In this document: positions 48,501 through 63,500 of the stretch, piece after piece
Layout: each line of letters opens with the position of its first letter
Numbering within the stretch: position 1 is the stretch's first letter
Assembly: GCF_000524195.1 (NCBI RefSeq)
Contig: NW_020170500.1
Coordinates: 91,789-155,788 of the forward strand
Source: Echinococcus granulosus
Lineage: Eukaryota; Platyhelminthes; Cestoda; Cyclophyllidea; Taeniidae
DNA length: 64,000 nucleotides
Direction of reading: 5' to 3'
Notes under the pieces: model-generated
Told to the model about the DNA's origin: nothing
Seen by the model: the letters and a program-made list of their open reading frames with translations, nothing else
Databases searched by the model: none
Translations under genes and position numbers: made by a program

Positions 48501-51500
48501 CTGCGTTTAGTAATTCAAAAAGGGGTTTTAGGGTCATTTTCAATCAGTTTAAATTCAACTGGCTGCGTTAGTAGCCATTGGGTGGAACTCGGATTTTCTG
48601 GGCTTACCGAAGAGCGTCGCATCAGTTTCGCTAATTCTTCTGCGGTGAGTTTCTGCAGCTTCGGTAATTCGCATCAGATGTTCCCTCCTTCTGTCCTAAT
48701 TTTGCCACCCAGTCAGTAAAATTAGAGTTTTTGTTCATTTGGGTTGGGTTCGCTCACTGTTGTTATCATTTTTCCCTTTCAGAATCGCCTCTGGAAAAAA
48801 AGAGAGGAATGACAATTATTAGCGTATGGGGAGGGGCTGGGCCATTGCAGCCACAACGATAAGCTGACGGCATAATCCCCATAGTCTGAATGACTCGCAT
48901 AGTTTCACTACAGGGAGTGCTTACATGACGTCGGCAGTTCCTTCTTGTGGGACTTGTTTTAGCGTTTCCCACACACGTACACACATCGACCATGCGAAGT
49001 AGCTGATTTATTATGCTCCCTCGTCCCCTACCTCTCCATGGGCGCGCTTGATGATTGCGAGTTCCACATCCTTTTAACGGGCTAGTCATTCAGCTTGATG
49101 AGGGTGTGTTACGTGCTTCCTTCCTATTGGTCCGTTCTCTCCGCCTTTTTGCATGCTCACGTTGTTGTCTGTGTAAAAAAAAGGCATCTCTCCTCCTCTT
49201 GATATGTGTTTGACTCTACATCCTTCGCTAAAAAACAGTAAACGATACGACGATTTATCTCGTCTCTGGCGGAAGCCGAGTTTATTATCTGCAATTTCTC
49301 CCACTTTCCTGTCCTATGGAAATTGTTGTGTTGCCCTTTGGATGGGCTCTTTTTTCATGCAAAGATAACAACGCGTTCATTATTCATGCTCGTTGGAATG
49401 CTTGAATGATATTATCATCGACCACTTCTGCTTACATTTCTCCAACAATAACCAAAGCTTTGCTCCAACTTCCCATTGGCGAATTTAGTACCTTCGTTAG
49501 GGTGACATGCGTGACGCCCTGATTTTCTTCTCTGACCCTCCACTTCATACATGTGGCACAATCGCTTAGGGGAAACTTATTTAGATCGAAAAAAAACAAA
49601 GTACATCATGTAATTAGAACAATGCAATATCTGGATGGTTCTGGTGGCAAATTTCTCTCTGAAATTCGGGGTTTCAGAAGTCAAACCACTGCATTGTGAT
49701 AAAGAACGGAGCAATTTTTGGCGATTGCAAATTCTTTATTTCGGACCTTCCTTATTCAGAACATTGCCGTCGTATTTGATGGTCATGTTTATTGAAACGG
49801 ACCGCACTTGAGTGCTTTCTTTGTTCATACTTTAGCAACGCATTTTCGAGTAATCCCTTTTTTGTGTTCAGGGATACAAAATATTACTTATCGACATTTC
49901 GTTCTAACTAATTAAAATAATGTTGGATGAGGAGAACTAAAAACGGGGTGGTTTAGCATTGTGTTGAGACATTTTTTTCCTCTTAATGATCATGAGCGCT
50001 TGATACGGTTAGATAGGCAAGAGTGAAGTGTCGAGCTTGAAGTGCCCTCTCCTAAACTCATTGCATTGTCTGCTGTATCGTGTGAGTCAAATGGGAGGGT
50101 CTTGTAGTTGAGTTCCCGAGATTACTTTTGTTCTTTTCTCTGCTTAAAGTAGCTGCGGAACTGAACCTCTCCGTATTCTCGGCACTGAACTAACAAGTAA
50201 AAAATGCCTTTATCGATGATGTTGACGTTTGTTTCTGATGTTAGAGCTAGGGATTTCTACTGGACACTTGCTGCATATATTTCGAGTAATCATATGTTCC
50301 GTAGCTAGCAATGTAATTAAAGTATTTCTGCTAAAGTAGAATTATAAGTTGATCATTTGTGTGTTGTCTTATGAAAGCTTTAACCAGAATATGAGTTTCC
50401 TGCTGGACAGTCTGGATGTATGTATTATGACTATGCACTGTGCTTCTCTATCAAAGATTTGGTCGTCTCATTGTTAATAAATCGACATTGAAGTTGCTCT
50501 TAAAACATTGTGTTGCTATAGGACAGCTCGTGCCAGAACATGGGCTTTCTACTGAGCAGTTTGGATGCTCGCGTGGTGCTGACTAACGACCAAGTCTACA
50601 AGTCCCTGTCTCGAACTTCAGCAGGGGATATCGCCCCCCTACCTGGCTGGCCACAGCACCTCGCGTGGATTAATACCGATCACCATGGTGGCAGCGGTGG
50701 TGGCAATACCAAGAAGGCGCCCAAGGACTGGAGCCTTCCAGAACGCCTTCCACCCGAGGAGACCATTTACATTGAGGTTGGACTTTGTTACTTTTGTATA
50801 TTTAATACAATACTGGCGGTTTCGTACTCTAGACGCTCCAAATAGCCATGAATTTGGAATGCTAGATGCTTTGCCATTGTTGAGTATGTGGCTGTCTTTG
50901 AAGCACGAGGGTGGTTTGATTTATTTTGGCACCTTTGGGTTTATGCAGGAGAGAGGGAAATCAAATAGCTGATGAACTACGATGATTCTTGTTATGAAGG
51001 GTTAACTGATGCAGGATCAATGCGCGCACATCTTATTCACCAGACATGGAAGCTTAGAAGTTCTTCGTTATGGCCTTTGCCCTCTGTAAAATACGCCTAT
51101 TGCCTCATTACTGAATAATCGGCGGTGTGCCTTGTAGTCAAGTTCAGAATTAAACATTGTCATACTTGTATAAATTTAGTTATTCTGAACCTGTCATCTT
51201 TGAATGCCGTTCAGATCAGTTGGTCATTTCCAGAGAACTCCGTGATTGATCAAATCACCTTCCTATCTTGAGCATTTTTTTTCCTGTCAATTACCTTGAG
51301 GTGTGCAAAGGTTGTCACTAGGTCTATCCATCTCGAATCCATTCACCTCTCTTCACATCTCTTTATTCATCCATCACTGGTTTTTCACTTCATCCGTCTG
51401 CGCACGTCTTAGCGATTAACGAAGTTACCTAACTGTTTGATTCCCGGCAACTTTGAGTTCGACAATGCCGTATTGCTAACAGTTTACCTTCGATTCGGGC

Positions 51501-54500
51501 CCGGCCGTTGTATATATGATGGTTCCTTGCCGATCGTTTCCCAAATTGTTCGTTCTCACTTTTAGTACACCTATGCAAAGGATGGAAGCGTTCGAGGGGT
51601 GATGGTGAGTCGAAAAGCGGCTCTGGCGCACTGTCGGGCACTTACAGCGGCCTGCCATTACTCTGAGGGTGACGTAATGGTCTGCGTAGTGGACTGTCGT
51701 CGGGAGGCCGGTCTATGGCACGCTGCTCTATCTGTAAGCTCTATCTAGCCTGTCTGTAATGCCCCAGCATTTGACTGTGGCAATTTTCGGATGAGTTATT
51801 CCTCATCCTTTCCAGAGTGTTTTCAACGGGATGCATGTCGTGTTCGTACCTTTTAACGTCCTTCAAATGGACCCGGGTTCTTGGATTCGCATGGCTACCA
51901 AGTATCGCGGTAAAGCACTACTTTCTTCTTTAGACGGTGAAACTTAGCCCCTATTCATTGTTTCTTTCTTCCCATCACATGCAGCCTCCGTCGCAATTGT
52001 TAAAAGTCGCGATCTTCACTGGGCTTTACTGGCGGAACGTGAGCATCCCTACTGCAATCTCTCGTCTCTTCGTGCTCTACTTGTCACTGATGGTCATAAC
52101 CCCTGTAAGTTGTTTTGTTTCGTTGCTTAAAGAAACAGGTTGATCCACAACAAATTTTGATTTCGTTGTATTTCTGTTGTCCTGGTTAAAGAGGTTATCA
52201 GAAAATTAGTTGTCTCTCCGACAAATATTTTGCTATCGCTCACTAGAGCACTTTGAATGGCGATAACGCGTCATAATTGGCCTCTTACTCTTTTCAATTG
52301 TTTGTCTAAACTGTGGTTCTATTGAACACCCCCATTCAGGCACAGGTAGTTAGCTTCATGGAGACGCCCAACCTAAATTCATAAACAGAACACTGGATTC
52401 ACTTGGATTTTTTGCGGCTAGTGGATTATTTACTTCTGTGTTATTCCTGAAGTAGTTAAAAAGATAAATCAACTTAAGGATAGCTCTGTTATCAATGCTC
52501 AGAAAACTTGACAGGCCAAGAGGATACGTGGCGTGAGCTGAGCCTCGTGTCCTTTCCCAATTTTGGCCCCTCAGAATCTGGTTTTACTACACTAGCAATC
52601 ATTTTGCGGAAACAAACTTGAAGGTTTTACCAGCGCCGACGCCAACGTCAGATATCGTCCTCTGATTTTGATGTTTGATGATTAATCAAACTAACCTGGA
52701 TTGTTCTTTTGGAATGAGTTTCATCATCGCTACCACCGGTATTGCATCGCGAGTCACCTCTGTAGATGTGATGAGCCTAGAAGGCTGTAGGCGGGACGGG
52801 CCGACGTGATGCTAGGATGGTTGGGGACTTAAGAACCCGTAAAGTAAAATGCTCAATCCCGGCAGCAGATCAGTAGCCGAATCTCTGACGACTTAAAAGA
52901 TCTGTTTAAATGCAAACGACACTTCAATTACAGGGTCTCTCAATTCTTGCGACCTCTTTGCGGCAAAATTCAAGTCTCGAGGTCTCAATCCCAACGCCAT
53001 CTGTCCCATTGCGGGTAGCTCGGAGACTCTCACTCTGGCATTGCGCCGACCCATCCTACCAAGCAGCGCGACAGCGCCTAACACCGGCGGTCTGTTCGGC
53101 CTCCACTCGAACGGTGCACCTCGTGGCGTCCCCACCTCCGCTGCAGTCCTTCCACCCACTAGTAACGCCAGTCCACAGCACACGCTTCTCAGCGGTAGTC
53201 CCGCTGCGGCCGCCGCCCGTGGAATCATCTCTATTCACGCACTGAGCTACGGTGTCATCCGGGTGGACTCAGAAGACTCCTTTACATCACTTACTCTCCA
53301 GGACTGCGGTCAGGTTCTTCCTGGAGGTTAGCTATCAGTGAGAGGTGTCTGAAATCAGCCTATATGATAGATTTTATCCCTCTTGAGATTTGTTGTAAAC
53401 GGTCATATTCTGTCAAACACATTTAGCACTTAGGGACTTTAACACACTGTTTCAAAGGAAAGTTGGGTGCTTAAATGCTGAACCCTCTTGATGCATGAAT
53501 TGTGTTTAAATAAACCAAATGCTTCTAAAATCGGGTAGTTTTTACCTTCCAGCGGCAATGGTGGTGGTGAGTCTGGGCCCCAAACCTACCATATGTCGAA
53601 CAGACGAGGTGGGTGAGCTTTGCATCGCAGCGGACTACGTTGGAACGGGCTACTGGGGTCTGCGTGGCCAGACGGGCTCACATTTCTGTGTCCAACCTGT
53701 TCATGAGGATGGTCGACCAGTGGTGGTAAATATCAACGCTAGTGTAACTGCCACGGCTGGGGCACTGCATGTACCTACTACCGCTTGTGTTGGGGGCATT
53801 ACCACCACGACCTCAAAATTTGTTCGCTCTGGTCTTATCGGCTTCCCAGGACCTGCCTCATCGGTAGGTGCCTCCATTTAATCCTAAATATTTCCTGGTG
53901 AGTTTTTTTCTAAACATTCGCTGTTTGGGTGGCTCGACTTCATTATTCCTCCTTTGAGCTACTTTTTTATCCATTTTTGCAATGGAGGTTTTGGGTCGTA
54001 GCATCTGAGTTACTCCAGAAAGCGTTATGAGTCGTACGAGCCCAAAGGTACAGTAACGTATTTGCGACTGAATCGCGGTGAATGGGATTGTGAGGGTAAT
54101 TGGAACAACTATCATTATCGATGATCATAAAAATATTATTTGGAGGAGTTATGATGAGTTAGTAGGATTTTCGAGTTCAACAGTGATCTATGTCATTGGT
54201 TTTTCTGTATCAGATAAACAATGAAGATCGTGCGGTTGCTGACGTGCTACATGCTGAATAGACTTTTACTAGTCTTTCAATACGACTTATCTCTGCTTAA
54301 AAGGCCAGTGAACTCGATGGGCGTAGTTTTAGCTTTTGCCAGCTTTACGAGCAGATTCTAACTGACTTCAAAGGTGTGGAATGGCAGAACGCACCTCTCT
54401 CAAATTGTTTTAACACGTGATTCTGTCAACAAATCACTCAAAGATAAATGTCAGTTAATTAAAATGTTTCATCGTGATGGCAACTAAGCCAATTCATCCC

Positions 54501-57500
54501 AGTAAGACGTGCTAGGAGATAACAGGTAGTAAGCCTCAAAAACTAGCAATTTGTCGGCTTCTTTAGCATCATAAACACGGCGTTGATTTTATGCGGTTCG
54601 CTCACTGGCTGGCTGACTGCTGTGATGCGAAACAGTGTTTTTGCTTTTGTATGACAATGCGCTTTAAGCGGGCGAACATGTCCAAACGATTCACTGCTTG
54701 TCCCACACTTCCACCGCATTCACTACTCAATCCCCACTGTACTGTATGCACATGGCTTTGTGTGTGTTTTTTGGCCAGCAGATGCAATTGTGCAGTGAGA
54801 ATTATGCACTTGCTGGAGCTCGTACAAACGCGACCCAGATCCATTTACTCAGCACATGACGACTTGAAGGAGTATATAAAAGATTTCTTCTTCAGTAATT
54901 GCTCGGACTTGGACTAGTCAAAAGTTGGGAGAAAGTGCTATCCTTACAAGCCAATGGCAGGCCTCATACCACAAAGATTACTGTGGGAACTCATCGTACT
55001 TTATGATGACAAAGAAGGTGATCATTTTTCATCCTCTGTATTCCTCTGGTGGCAAATATGGTCTTTTCTTGGCAGCCAACAATCACATGATCGCAGTTAA
55101 GAGACAAAAATCGGCGACACTTGAGTTAATAGGAATAGAGAAAGGATGATAGTCCTGCATTGGTGATGATTTCAAGCACTAGCTTGTTCTAAGAGGCTTT
55201 TTTGTGATTATCTGATGCTTATTTCGAAAAAAATTTTGTGATTTTGTTCGGTTGTCTTATAATTTGCGTCATTTTGCGTCAGTAAATTGTGTTAAAGTTA
55301 TTTATTTGAAAATATTACGTTTTAATCCGGATCCAGTACTGATCATGACACAGATAATCAAAGCCACTCTCGATGGCCGACAAGATTTCAATAGTAGATT
55401 CAGGGGTTCACGACGGAGCAAGATGGTTTGAGCTTACCAGCCGATATATTTTAACGTAAATTTTATTTGAACCAAAAAATGGTTGCCGCATTTCTCTAAA
55501 TCGGTGCTAGGATGGCATTTGTATTACTCCTAAAGATTTTATGAGAGCTACAGATCAGAATTTACTCCCTGAAGTCGTAGTAAGCCATACCGGCATGTCA
55601 GATTAATTTACTAACGCAGGGAGGGATCGAGGGATCTTAGGCTTGACTGAAAGGCCACGCTGTTTAGTGGAAGCACAAGCTCTGGCGACTGCTGAACCCT
55701 TAACGTTAAACAGTAATTCATTACAACGCACTCTTGAACGTCGTGCTCTAAACCTCCATTGAGGTCAACAATTAGCGTGTGGTCCGTAACTAAGCGCAAG
55801 GTAGGATCGAAGATGATAGAGAATTACCAGAGAGTATGTTGCAGATTGGTGGTAGTACATGCAGTGAGTTTGGTAAGGGTTTTTTTAGAATATCGCATTG
55901 CCTTCACGGCGAAATGCCTTCGGGAAGGATTTGTCTGGATCATTGTGGATGGTGTTCTACGACGCGCACACGCTTCGTGTTTTCCACTTTTAATGGTGGC
56001 ATTCACCTACAAGCAGCGTTAGAAAAAGAAATACCACCTTTTTTTTTATTATGATGTCAACTTTTCCTTTTAAGAAAGTATAGTAACCTCTTCCTTAATA
56101 TGAGTTGTAGTTTAGAAGTGGGAATTCCCCTTTGGTCGACACCATGTTTACTTTTCTGTAGTGAGCCCCTGCAGATTCAGCTATTCACAAGAGGCACTTT
56201 TCTTCTGTAACATTTGAATCTTGCAATTAGTTAGAGCTCTCTTTCCATCACCATCAATGTAGCGTCTCGGCTCTCCCTTGAAGACATACCAGTATGAGAG
56301 ATGTTTTATTATTGGCGCACGTAGGGACCAAGAGCTATCAAGCATGGCTTGAGGGCTTTGGTGTTAAACGGAAGGATAGCCTAAAATGCAGTTGGACAGA
56401 ATATCAAATTGCCACATACTTTTCATTGTAAGCGTACAGATGGGTTGAGAAACAGGTCACACGGCCTCTTTTCATTGTCTGAAAAGGTTTATGTGGATTA
56501 GCCGATTAATTGAAAGATAAAGCAGACAATAAATTTTCCAATTTTCTGTAGGAGTTTTAGAGATGTCAAAATCTAATGAGACCTGTCATTCTCCCATGCA
56601 ATTATCTCCAACATACGATCCAACCCTTCGTTGCTTTGCTTGATGCACCATCATTAATTTATACGGTCTGGCGTTGAGGATATAATAGTCCTTACGAGCT
56701 TGGAAAGCGGATTGCACAGTGGCATGCATGGCAGCTGCTTCATTTATTTAGGGGAAAACGCTGTCACCGTGTTGCGTCAATAAACTTTAGCATAAGCCGG
56801 ATGTATTCTTTTATGCGTTCCTCCCCCCCTCCAACCATCTTGACGTTTTGGGTTGCTAAATATAGAAGCATGACTTGTCTTCCCCCCTCTTTGATGTATG
56901 CCTTGGTCGTCTGCCTTTTGTTTATTACTATGGTGCGTGTGTGTAAGCCCTCCGACCTTTTACTAATGCGACTTCAAATCTTGAGTGTGGTGATGTCGAT
57001 GCCGACTTCAACGCCGGCACAAGGCTCTCATCATCAACTCAATTATCAGACGGCCATTAGCCGTATTAATGGCAAAGCAGCAGTGGCCTGGGTTGGTTTC
57101 ATGGCTTGCGTCGGTTTGCTTCACCTATTTACCTCCCCATGGTATCCATGATCTCGAAATTACCAAGTTTTCTCTGTTTAAGTGCTTACTTTGTGTTATC
57201 ATAAGTTTATTTCATCTTTTATTTTACCCATGTTGTTTTTTTTAATTTAATTTTTTAACCCACGTGTGAATAGGTGACTACCCTTTGTCTAAATTACCAT
57301 GGTTAGTAGATGAGTGATCAGTTTTAATCTGTCCTAGAGGCGAATACACCACACTTATTTGTGGCTGAACTATGGACTATGACCTTCACAACATACTGGT
57401 TGACGGTTTGAAAACTTTTTTTATAGGCTGATACTATTATCATGATTTATAATCTGCCTCGCTTTACCGATGGATTTACGGTAAGGCTTTCCGCTGAGCC

Positions 57501-60500
57501 AATTGGAATGAATTTGTAAAGTAAGGGAGTTGAAAACAAATATCGCGTTGGCACAAAAACGAATGAAAATTAAGCCAGTAAAAGTAAACATTTAGGCACT
57601 TCATTTATCGGCCGTAATGCTAAAGCACTAGTGTTAATTTTGTGGTTGCTTCTTCAATGCACCTCATAAGGCATACAAATTTGGAAGGCGTTTCTTTTTT
57701 CCATTATCGACATTTTGAAGGGCCAGAACTTCATGCTACTGGCGCGAGGGTCGAGTTACGAGAATTCCAAAAGGACAACCTAAAATGATAGCATAAAATC
57801 TCAATAGATGCAAAGTATATCAAAATCTGGACCTGACTTAATGAGACAGTTATTCCTTCTTGCATTGTGTATCCGTCTAACTGTCCTCCTGGACTTTGTT
57901 CCCTCTCCGAGCCAAAGAATCTTACCCGAGTTGTTTTGTAATTTTACTTGGTCACTGATTATACGTTTTATTTTATCGGAGGCTGGATTGGTTGAACTTC
58001 ACCACCCTACAGACGTTTTGAGGTGTTTGGTTGTAAGTGTACAGAGGAGTCGGTTAACCATCACCGGAAATGCCTTGGTGACTGAAACACTACGCCACGG
58101 AGAGGAAAACCGCAGTTAATGCGTCTGCTGACACAGTTTCAGATGAAAATAAGCAGTACTCTGGACATTTACACCTTCCTAATAACTGCTTTTCGAAGCC
58201 TAAAAGTGTGATAACCCGTTCTATCGGCTTAGACTCAATTAGTCTCTTTACAACGCTCGATTTCGTACAACTAAAACGGTCAGTAATATTTGTGAACTAT
58301 AAACTTAGGTGTGAAAGTCGGAACTTCACATGCACATGACGACGGTGTTAGCGAGTTTGGAAATAAGTATTGTTTCGTTACAAGACTGCTTCGCACCCTT
58401 TATCTTCTAATTGCAGGGCGGTCTCATATTCATCTGCGGCTCCATCGACGGCGTCCTAGCCGTGGCTGGCCGACGCCACAACGCCAATGACATAATCGCA
58501 ACAGTTATCGCAGTTCAGCCCACGAAGATTGTCTACCGTGGTCGGTAAGGTGGCGTTTGTATGTATGTGTGTCAGTTTACTCCTGTTCTCACCCTCCCTA
58601 TATTTACATTAAATGTCACTGACATGAGGAAAATTTAACGCTGTGTATGCGTGGATTCGTGCTTTTTACTTTTTAGCCTGATTTGGGCCAGTTTGGCGCC
58701 ACCCACTCTGATCTACGGGTTGTTGAGCCCTACAAGGTTGCAATCTTGTATCACATTCGGCCCGCATTTGATTCACAGGCAATGTGTATGCGCTTGTGTA
58801 CATGCGTATAGGTGTATTTGCACCATTTGACTCATTTACTAGCTCCAGTGATTCATTGGTGCTGAGCTTGTGGTCCTCGTTTCTAAGCAAATGATTGTCA
58901 AAACGTATATCGATCACATTTTAGCTTTCATAATATATTCGTCCTGCCGAGAGCCTTGATTACCATACACCTATTATATACTGGTTTAGACTCAACCAAT
59001 TCGTTTGCGACAAAATTTTGGTGCCACCAGTATTTACATTTAGGGACAAATGTGGTGCTTACAAGAAGCTGATTGTTGACGTGCAGAGCATTGATATCAT
59101 CGTTTTATGGATGAAATTGGCGTTTTTCGGTGTATTTTTAACCAGCTGGTAGGCTGAAGTTGTCTCCTAAATGCCTTACCGGTCCATAGACCGACTGGAC
59201 AGCTCCTAGTATGGGTAGTATGGGGTTGGCTATATGCCGTAGGTGTCCACGAATGGATCTAAAAGATCCGTTCAAGGTCAAAGAATCTATCCTTCCCACC
59301 CACAGAATTGCCGTCTTTTCGATTGAAATGCTGAAGGACGAGAGGATCGTGGTGATTGCCGAACTGCGCCACGGCTTCTCGGAGGAGGCCGCCTTCTCAT
59401 GGATGTCGCAGGTCTTGCAGGCTGTTGACAGTATTCATCAAGTCAGTGTCTACGCCCTCGCTCTCGTTCCACAGAATCAGCTTCCTCGGGTGCGTCTACG
59501 AACTCATGCTTGGTCTCTATCGTTTCTACGATTGACGCCTCCATTAGGTCTTATCACACTTCAATTTCAATTTCATTATAATTTTTTGTTCTGGTAGCAG
59601 TTGCAAGTTAAGACTGGGTCAGTCCAGTCAAATCTAGACTCAGCTAACCAAAATTGGGTGTCTGGTAAAAGGTGCTTAGAGCGTCGAACCCGAACCCGCG
59701 GACATCTACCTTTGTCTGTGGGGTAACTCGAGTATAGCATGGTGATAATATTTGATTAGTGTAAACATTTTGTCTCTTATCCTTCAAGCCACCGTGTAGA
59801 AGTCTAGTCCTAAATAATCGACGCTTGATTTTTTCCCTGGTCTCCATGCCCCCGGTTTGGTTTGAATGCTGCGGCACTTTTGCCTAATAATTCCCCGTTC
59901 CTACCTTCGGCAAGGCCCATCAACGCGCTGCTTCTCCACTTTTTGTGCGTCGCAATACCTAACGCTTTCGTCGTTGTTATTCTCCCTGATGTACAGTCCT
60001 TAGGCAAGAATACGAAGGCTGCGTTTGTGTTGATTTTGTCTTTCTCCCCAAAATGGTAATAGCTTCAGGGTGACGTTGCTGAGGTGATTGATCTCAAACT
60101 GAGGAGGGAAAATTTCCTGTCTATTTGAACAGAAGTCTTAAGTTGGTTTCCTTTGTCCTGAACATTACACTTCGATTATTCCCTCGGGTGCATGGCAATG
60201 GTGATGCATAAGACCGGATTTTATCAAGTTAAGACGTAGTTCTACTTATCAAAAATGTGGATATGACTCAATAGGTAATGGGGTATGTAGCCATTTTTTG
60301 ATCTAAAGTGAAGATATTCGAGTTTTTTATTTTACTGCATTGATGGGTTTCAGCTGAAATGATGTACTGCTAGGAGGGAAGATTCTCGATTTCAAAAGTT
60401 CGTGCGGCTTTCAGTATAGCGCATTGGAATGACTTGTCAAATGTGTGAGATTATTTATACGCATGCATTGACTTTGGCAGGTGGATCAATCGGAGACAAT

Positions 60501-63500
60501 CGTTTTCATACCGCCACAGAAATCGCCTGAAGCGGTTTAGGATGGGCGGAGGGATGATACTACCTCATTCTCCTAGTGATTTCGCTTATTTGTACGCCTT
60601 AGGATTATGCAGTCATGTTATTGAATAATAAAAGTGAAATTGCAACAAGGGTAGGTAGGCAGGTTTTTTGTTGGATTTTAGAGGCAAAAGCTTTCATGGA
60701 AGATGACTGCGTCAAGCTTGTTTTGTTTGGAAGGGTTGATACTTCATAATACTTCTCCGAATAACATGTTTAGGATTTCCGTATGAATTTGTTTTGCATT
60801 TCACTTTTGGTTAATTTGAGCAGAAATTATTGAATACTGGTTTTCTCTCATGACCTGCTCGTAGCCAACTTCACCCATTTGTGACATATTCTTAACCCGT
60901 CTCTGATAACTAGTTGCCATGAATTAGGAAATAAACAAATCGACTGAGTTTAGAGCATTTTAACAGATTTAAGATGTTCAATTAGTCAAAGGACAATTAC
61001 ACTTTTTTTGCTTTTTGGGTAGCATTACTCTAGTGGAGCATTTTTTATGAACTGTGGTGACCGGTCGCACTTTTAAATGTCAGGTTGTGAAATAATAACT
61101 ATTAAGATGACATATGCATGTATATCAAACTTCGTTTTGGTCTCAATCCGTATTTCATCATCCACGAAATGGGAATGGTGATGAGGTGACAAATTTACAT
61201 CAATAGCGCATGTGCGTTTTCGAATAGGTAAAAATAGCGCAGCAGTTGGGTGTATCTAAACCCTCCGGCAAGGCATTGACAAATTCGCTTTGCATTTATG
61301 AAGCACTCCTGCTCCTCTTCCTACCTTAATGGCGCATCTTCTCAATATGTCGTGTGTAATCCAAAGGCCCGATAAAGCAGAGGTATACACGGTACACTCC
61401 TATATCTTGTTGGGTACATTGTACCCATTCAGGAAAAATGTTTTTTTTGTGTAGCTGTAACAATCCTCATTCCCTTTTGTCCATACGCGACATAGCAATT
61501 GGGTGATATTGTAAATTTAAATCGGTTTCTATGGCTCTTTATAGTTTATATATTAGAAGTAAATTTCATACTGGCACAGGTAATTAAGTGGTTACTGATG
61601 TAGCGATCAGTACTGCCTCCTTGCCTCCATCTGTTTTGATCAATCGCGATGGAGATAAAAGTGGTGACTTCGTATTTTCGTATTTGAGGTCCACTATTCT
61701 GGTATTAGTCAGTCGTCTCTTAATACATAGCTCTTCGAGGCATCTCGGCGGCCATGAGAAGGTATACTCAGTCCGGAAGTATTTTTGTTGTTGATCAGCG
61801 GAAGGCGCGACACATCACTGGCATGACATCAGTTTGCTAACGGAAGTCGCAGAGAATATGGGGTCTATGTCGTTAAGAAAAACGTCGTTTTTACGTTGTC
61901 CCGCTTCGATCATTGCTAGTCTTTTCGTGAAATTGGATAAACTATGAGATAATGAGAAAATGGGGACCTTAATCCACTCCTGTTAATGCGCTTCGTATCT
62001 TTGTAGACGCCTTTCGGCGGAATTCACGTGCACGAGGTGCGTCGCCTCTTCTCCGAAGGCCAGCTACACCCCATCATGCTGCTACTCTGTCCCCATTCGG
62101 CCATCCAGAACCTGCCTCAGCCACGCACTCAACCGCCCACCAGTCTGGTAGGTGCCTCGGCAATCCTCGTTGGCCAGGTGGTTCAAGGCGCGCGTATGGC
62201 CGAGGCACATGGACGATTCATCTCCAATGCTGTTCATGGCAGCATGACTGCCCTTGGACCGGGGGCTCCTGATCTTGGCGTAATTTCCTGTTTAGCTGCT
62301 TGATCTGTTGATCCAAAGCCATCTTTTCATAATGAAGGCGCCTGTTTTATACGGACCATACTTCTCCTTCGTGCAGCCACAAACAGTGACAGAGGTGCTG
62401 CTCTGGCGAGCAACCCACACTCCCGAAGACCGTCTCTTTAGTGTTTACAACGCCAAGGGCGCCGTGGTGGCCGGTCTCACATGTCATCAGCTGCATCAGA
62501 AGGCCGAGCGGCTAGGCAGCCTGCTACAGGAGAAGGGCAATGTTAAACCCGGCTCTGTCGTAGCTGTCATGTTTATGCCTGGTGAGTGACCTTGTTTCCC
62601 TCCAATGGAGGCGCATGAGTCATCAAGCTTATCGTGTTCAGCACTGCCTCTCTCATACGTTCAGCCCAATTTAAGTAACCCATTCTTCTTCGCTAGCTCA
62701 CTCACCACCATCGTCAAACGTGATTTTGATTGCTCTTATCACATTACTGCGCATCCTTCGTCGGGGTTTTGGCCAGGTGCAGATGATGACGTCGTAGTTG
62801 TGTCGCGTACCCTTGGCTCTGTTAAAAGGTCAAGGACTGCTATTTCCCTCCCCCTTTCCTTAACCTATTAACAAGAGAGGGGTTGTGGATATATGGGACG
62901 TTCTGCTTATTTTTCTCTCTCCGTGTGGCTGTTAGATTGCAATAATCCACAAATTCCGTGCCAAACGGCTCTGAGTCATGCTTTTTCTCCTTTTCATTTT
63001 CCTTCCTGATGTAGTATCGGTGTGTTGAAGTTGGTAGTGGCTGAGTGACTCCCACATGTAAGTAAATATGCTCCTGATTGAATCTTCTCTTACCCCAGGG
63101 ATCGAGATGGTGTGCGCTTTCTACGCCTGCCTGTACATAGCCGCCATTCCTGTGCTAGTGCGACCGCCCCAGCAGCCACGTAGTCCAGTCGTCGGTAGCG
63201 GAGCCACCGCTGCTTCCTCCACCTCCTCTTCAGCTCTCGGTACCTCCGTCAGCAGTAGTGGTCTCTTCGGTGGCTCTTTGATAGACCTCTCCGCCAGCCG
63301 TACTTCTCTCGAACCCTCTCCACCGCCAGCACAAATTTGCTTCGCCGACTCCGTCACAATGGCGTGGAATGTGGTCTCTTCCGCGCAGGCTGTCGTCTGT
63401 CTCACTCAATCATCTGTGATCAAACTCATTAAGTCAAAGGTGGAGCATTCAAAACTCACTTAATTTTCATCTTAAATTAGCCAAGCAATGCTTTCAAAAT

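Noticed and set aside
47988..48719. 243-codon open frame
   Set aside because: It contains a true DIP2 exon (48093-48281) but runs on both sides into intron; only the exon part matches the family.
56801..57151. Hydrophobic 116-codon open frame in DIP2 intron 15
   Set aside because: Apparent membrane segments, but no similarity recognised, no splice context, and AT-rich DNA readily yields such frames.
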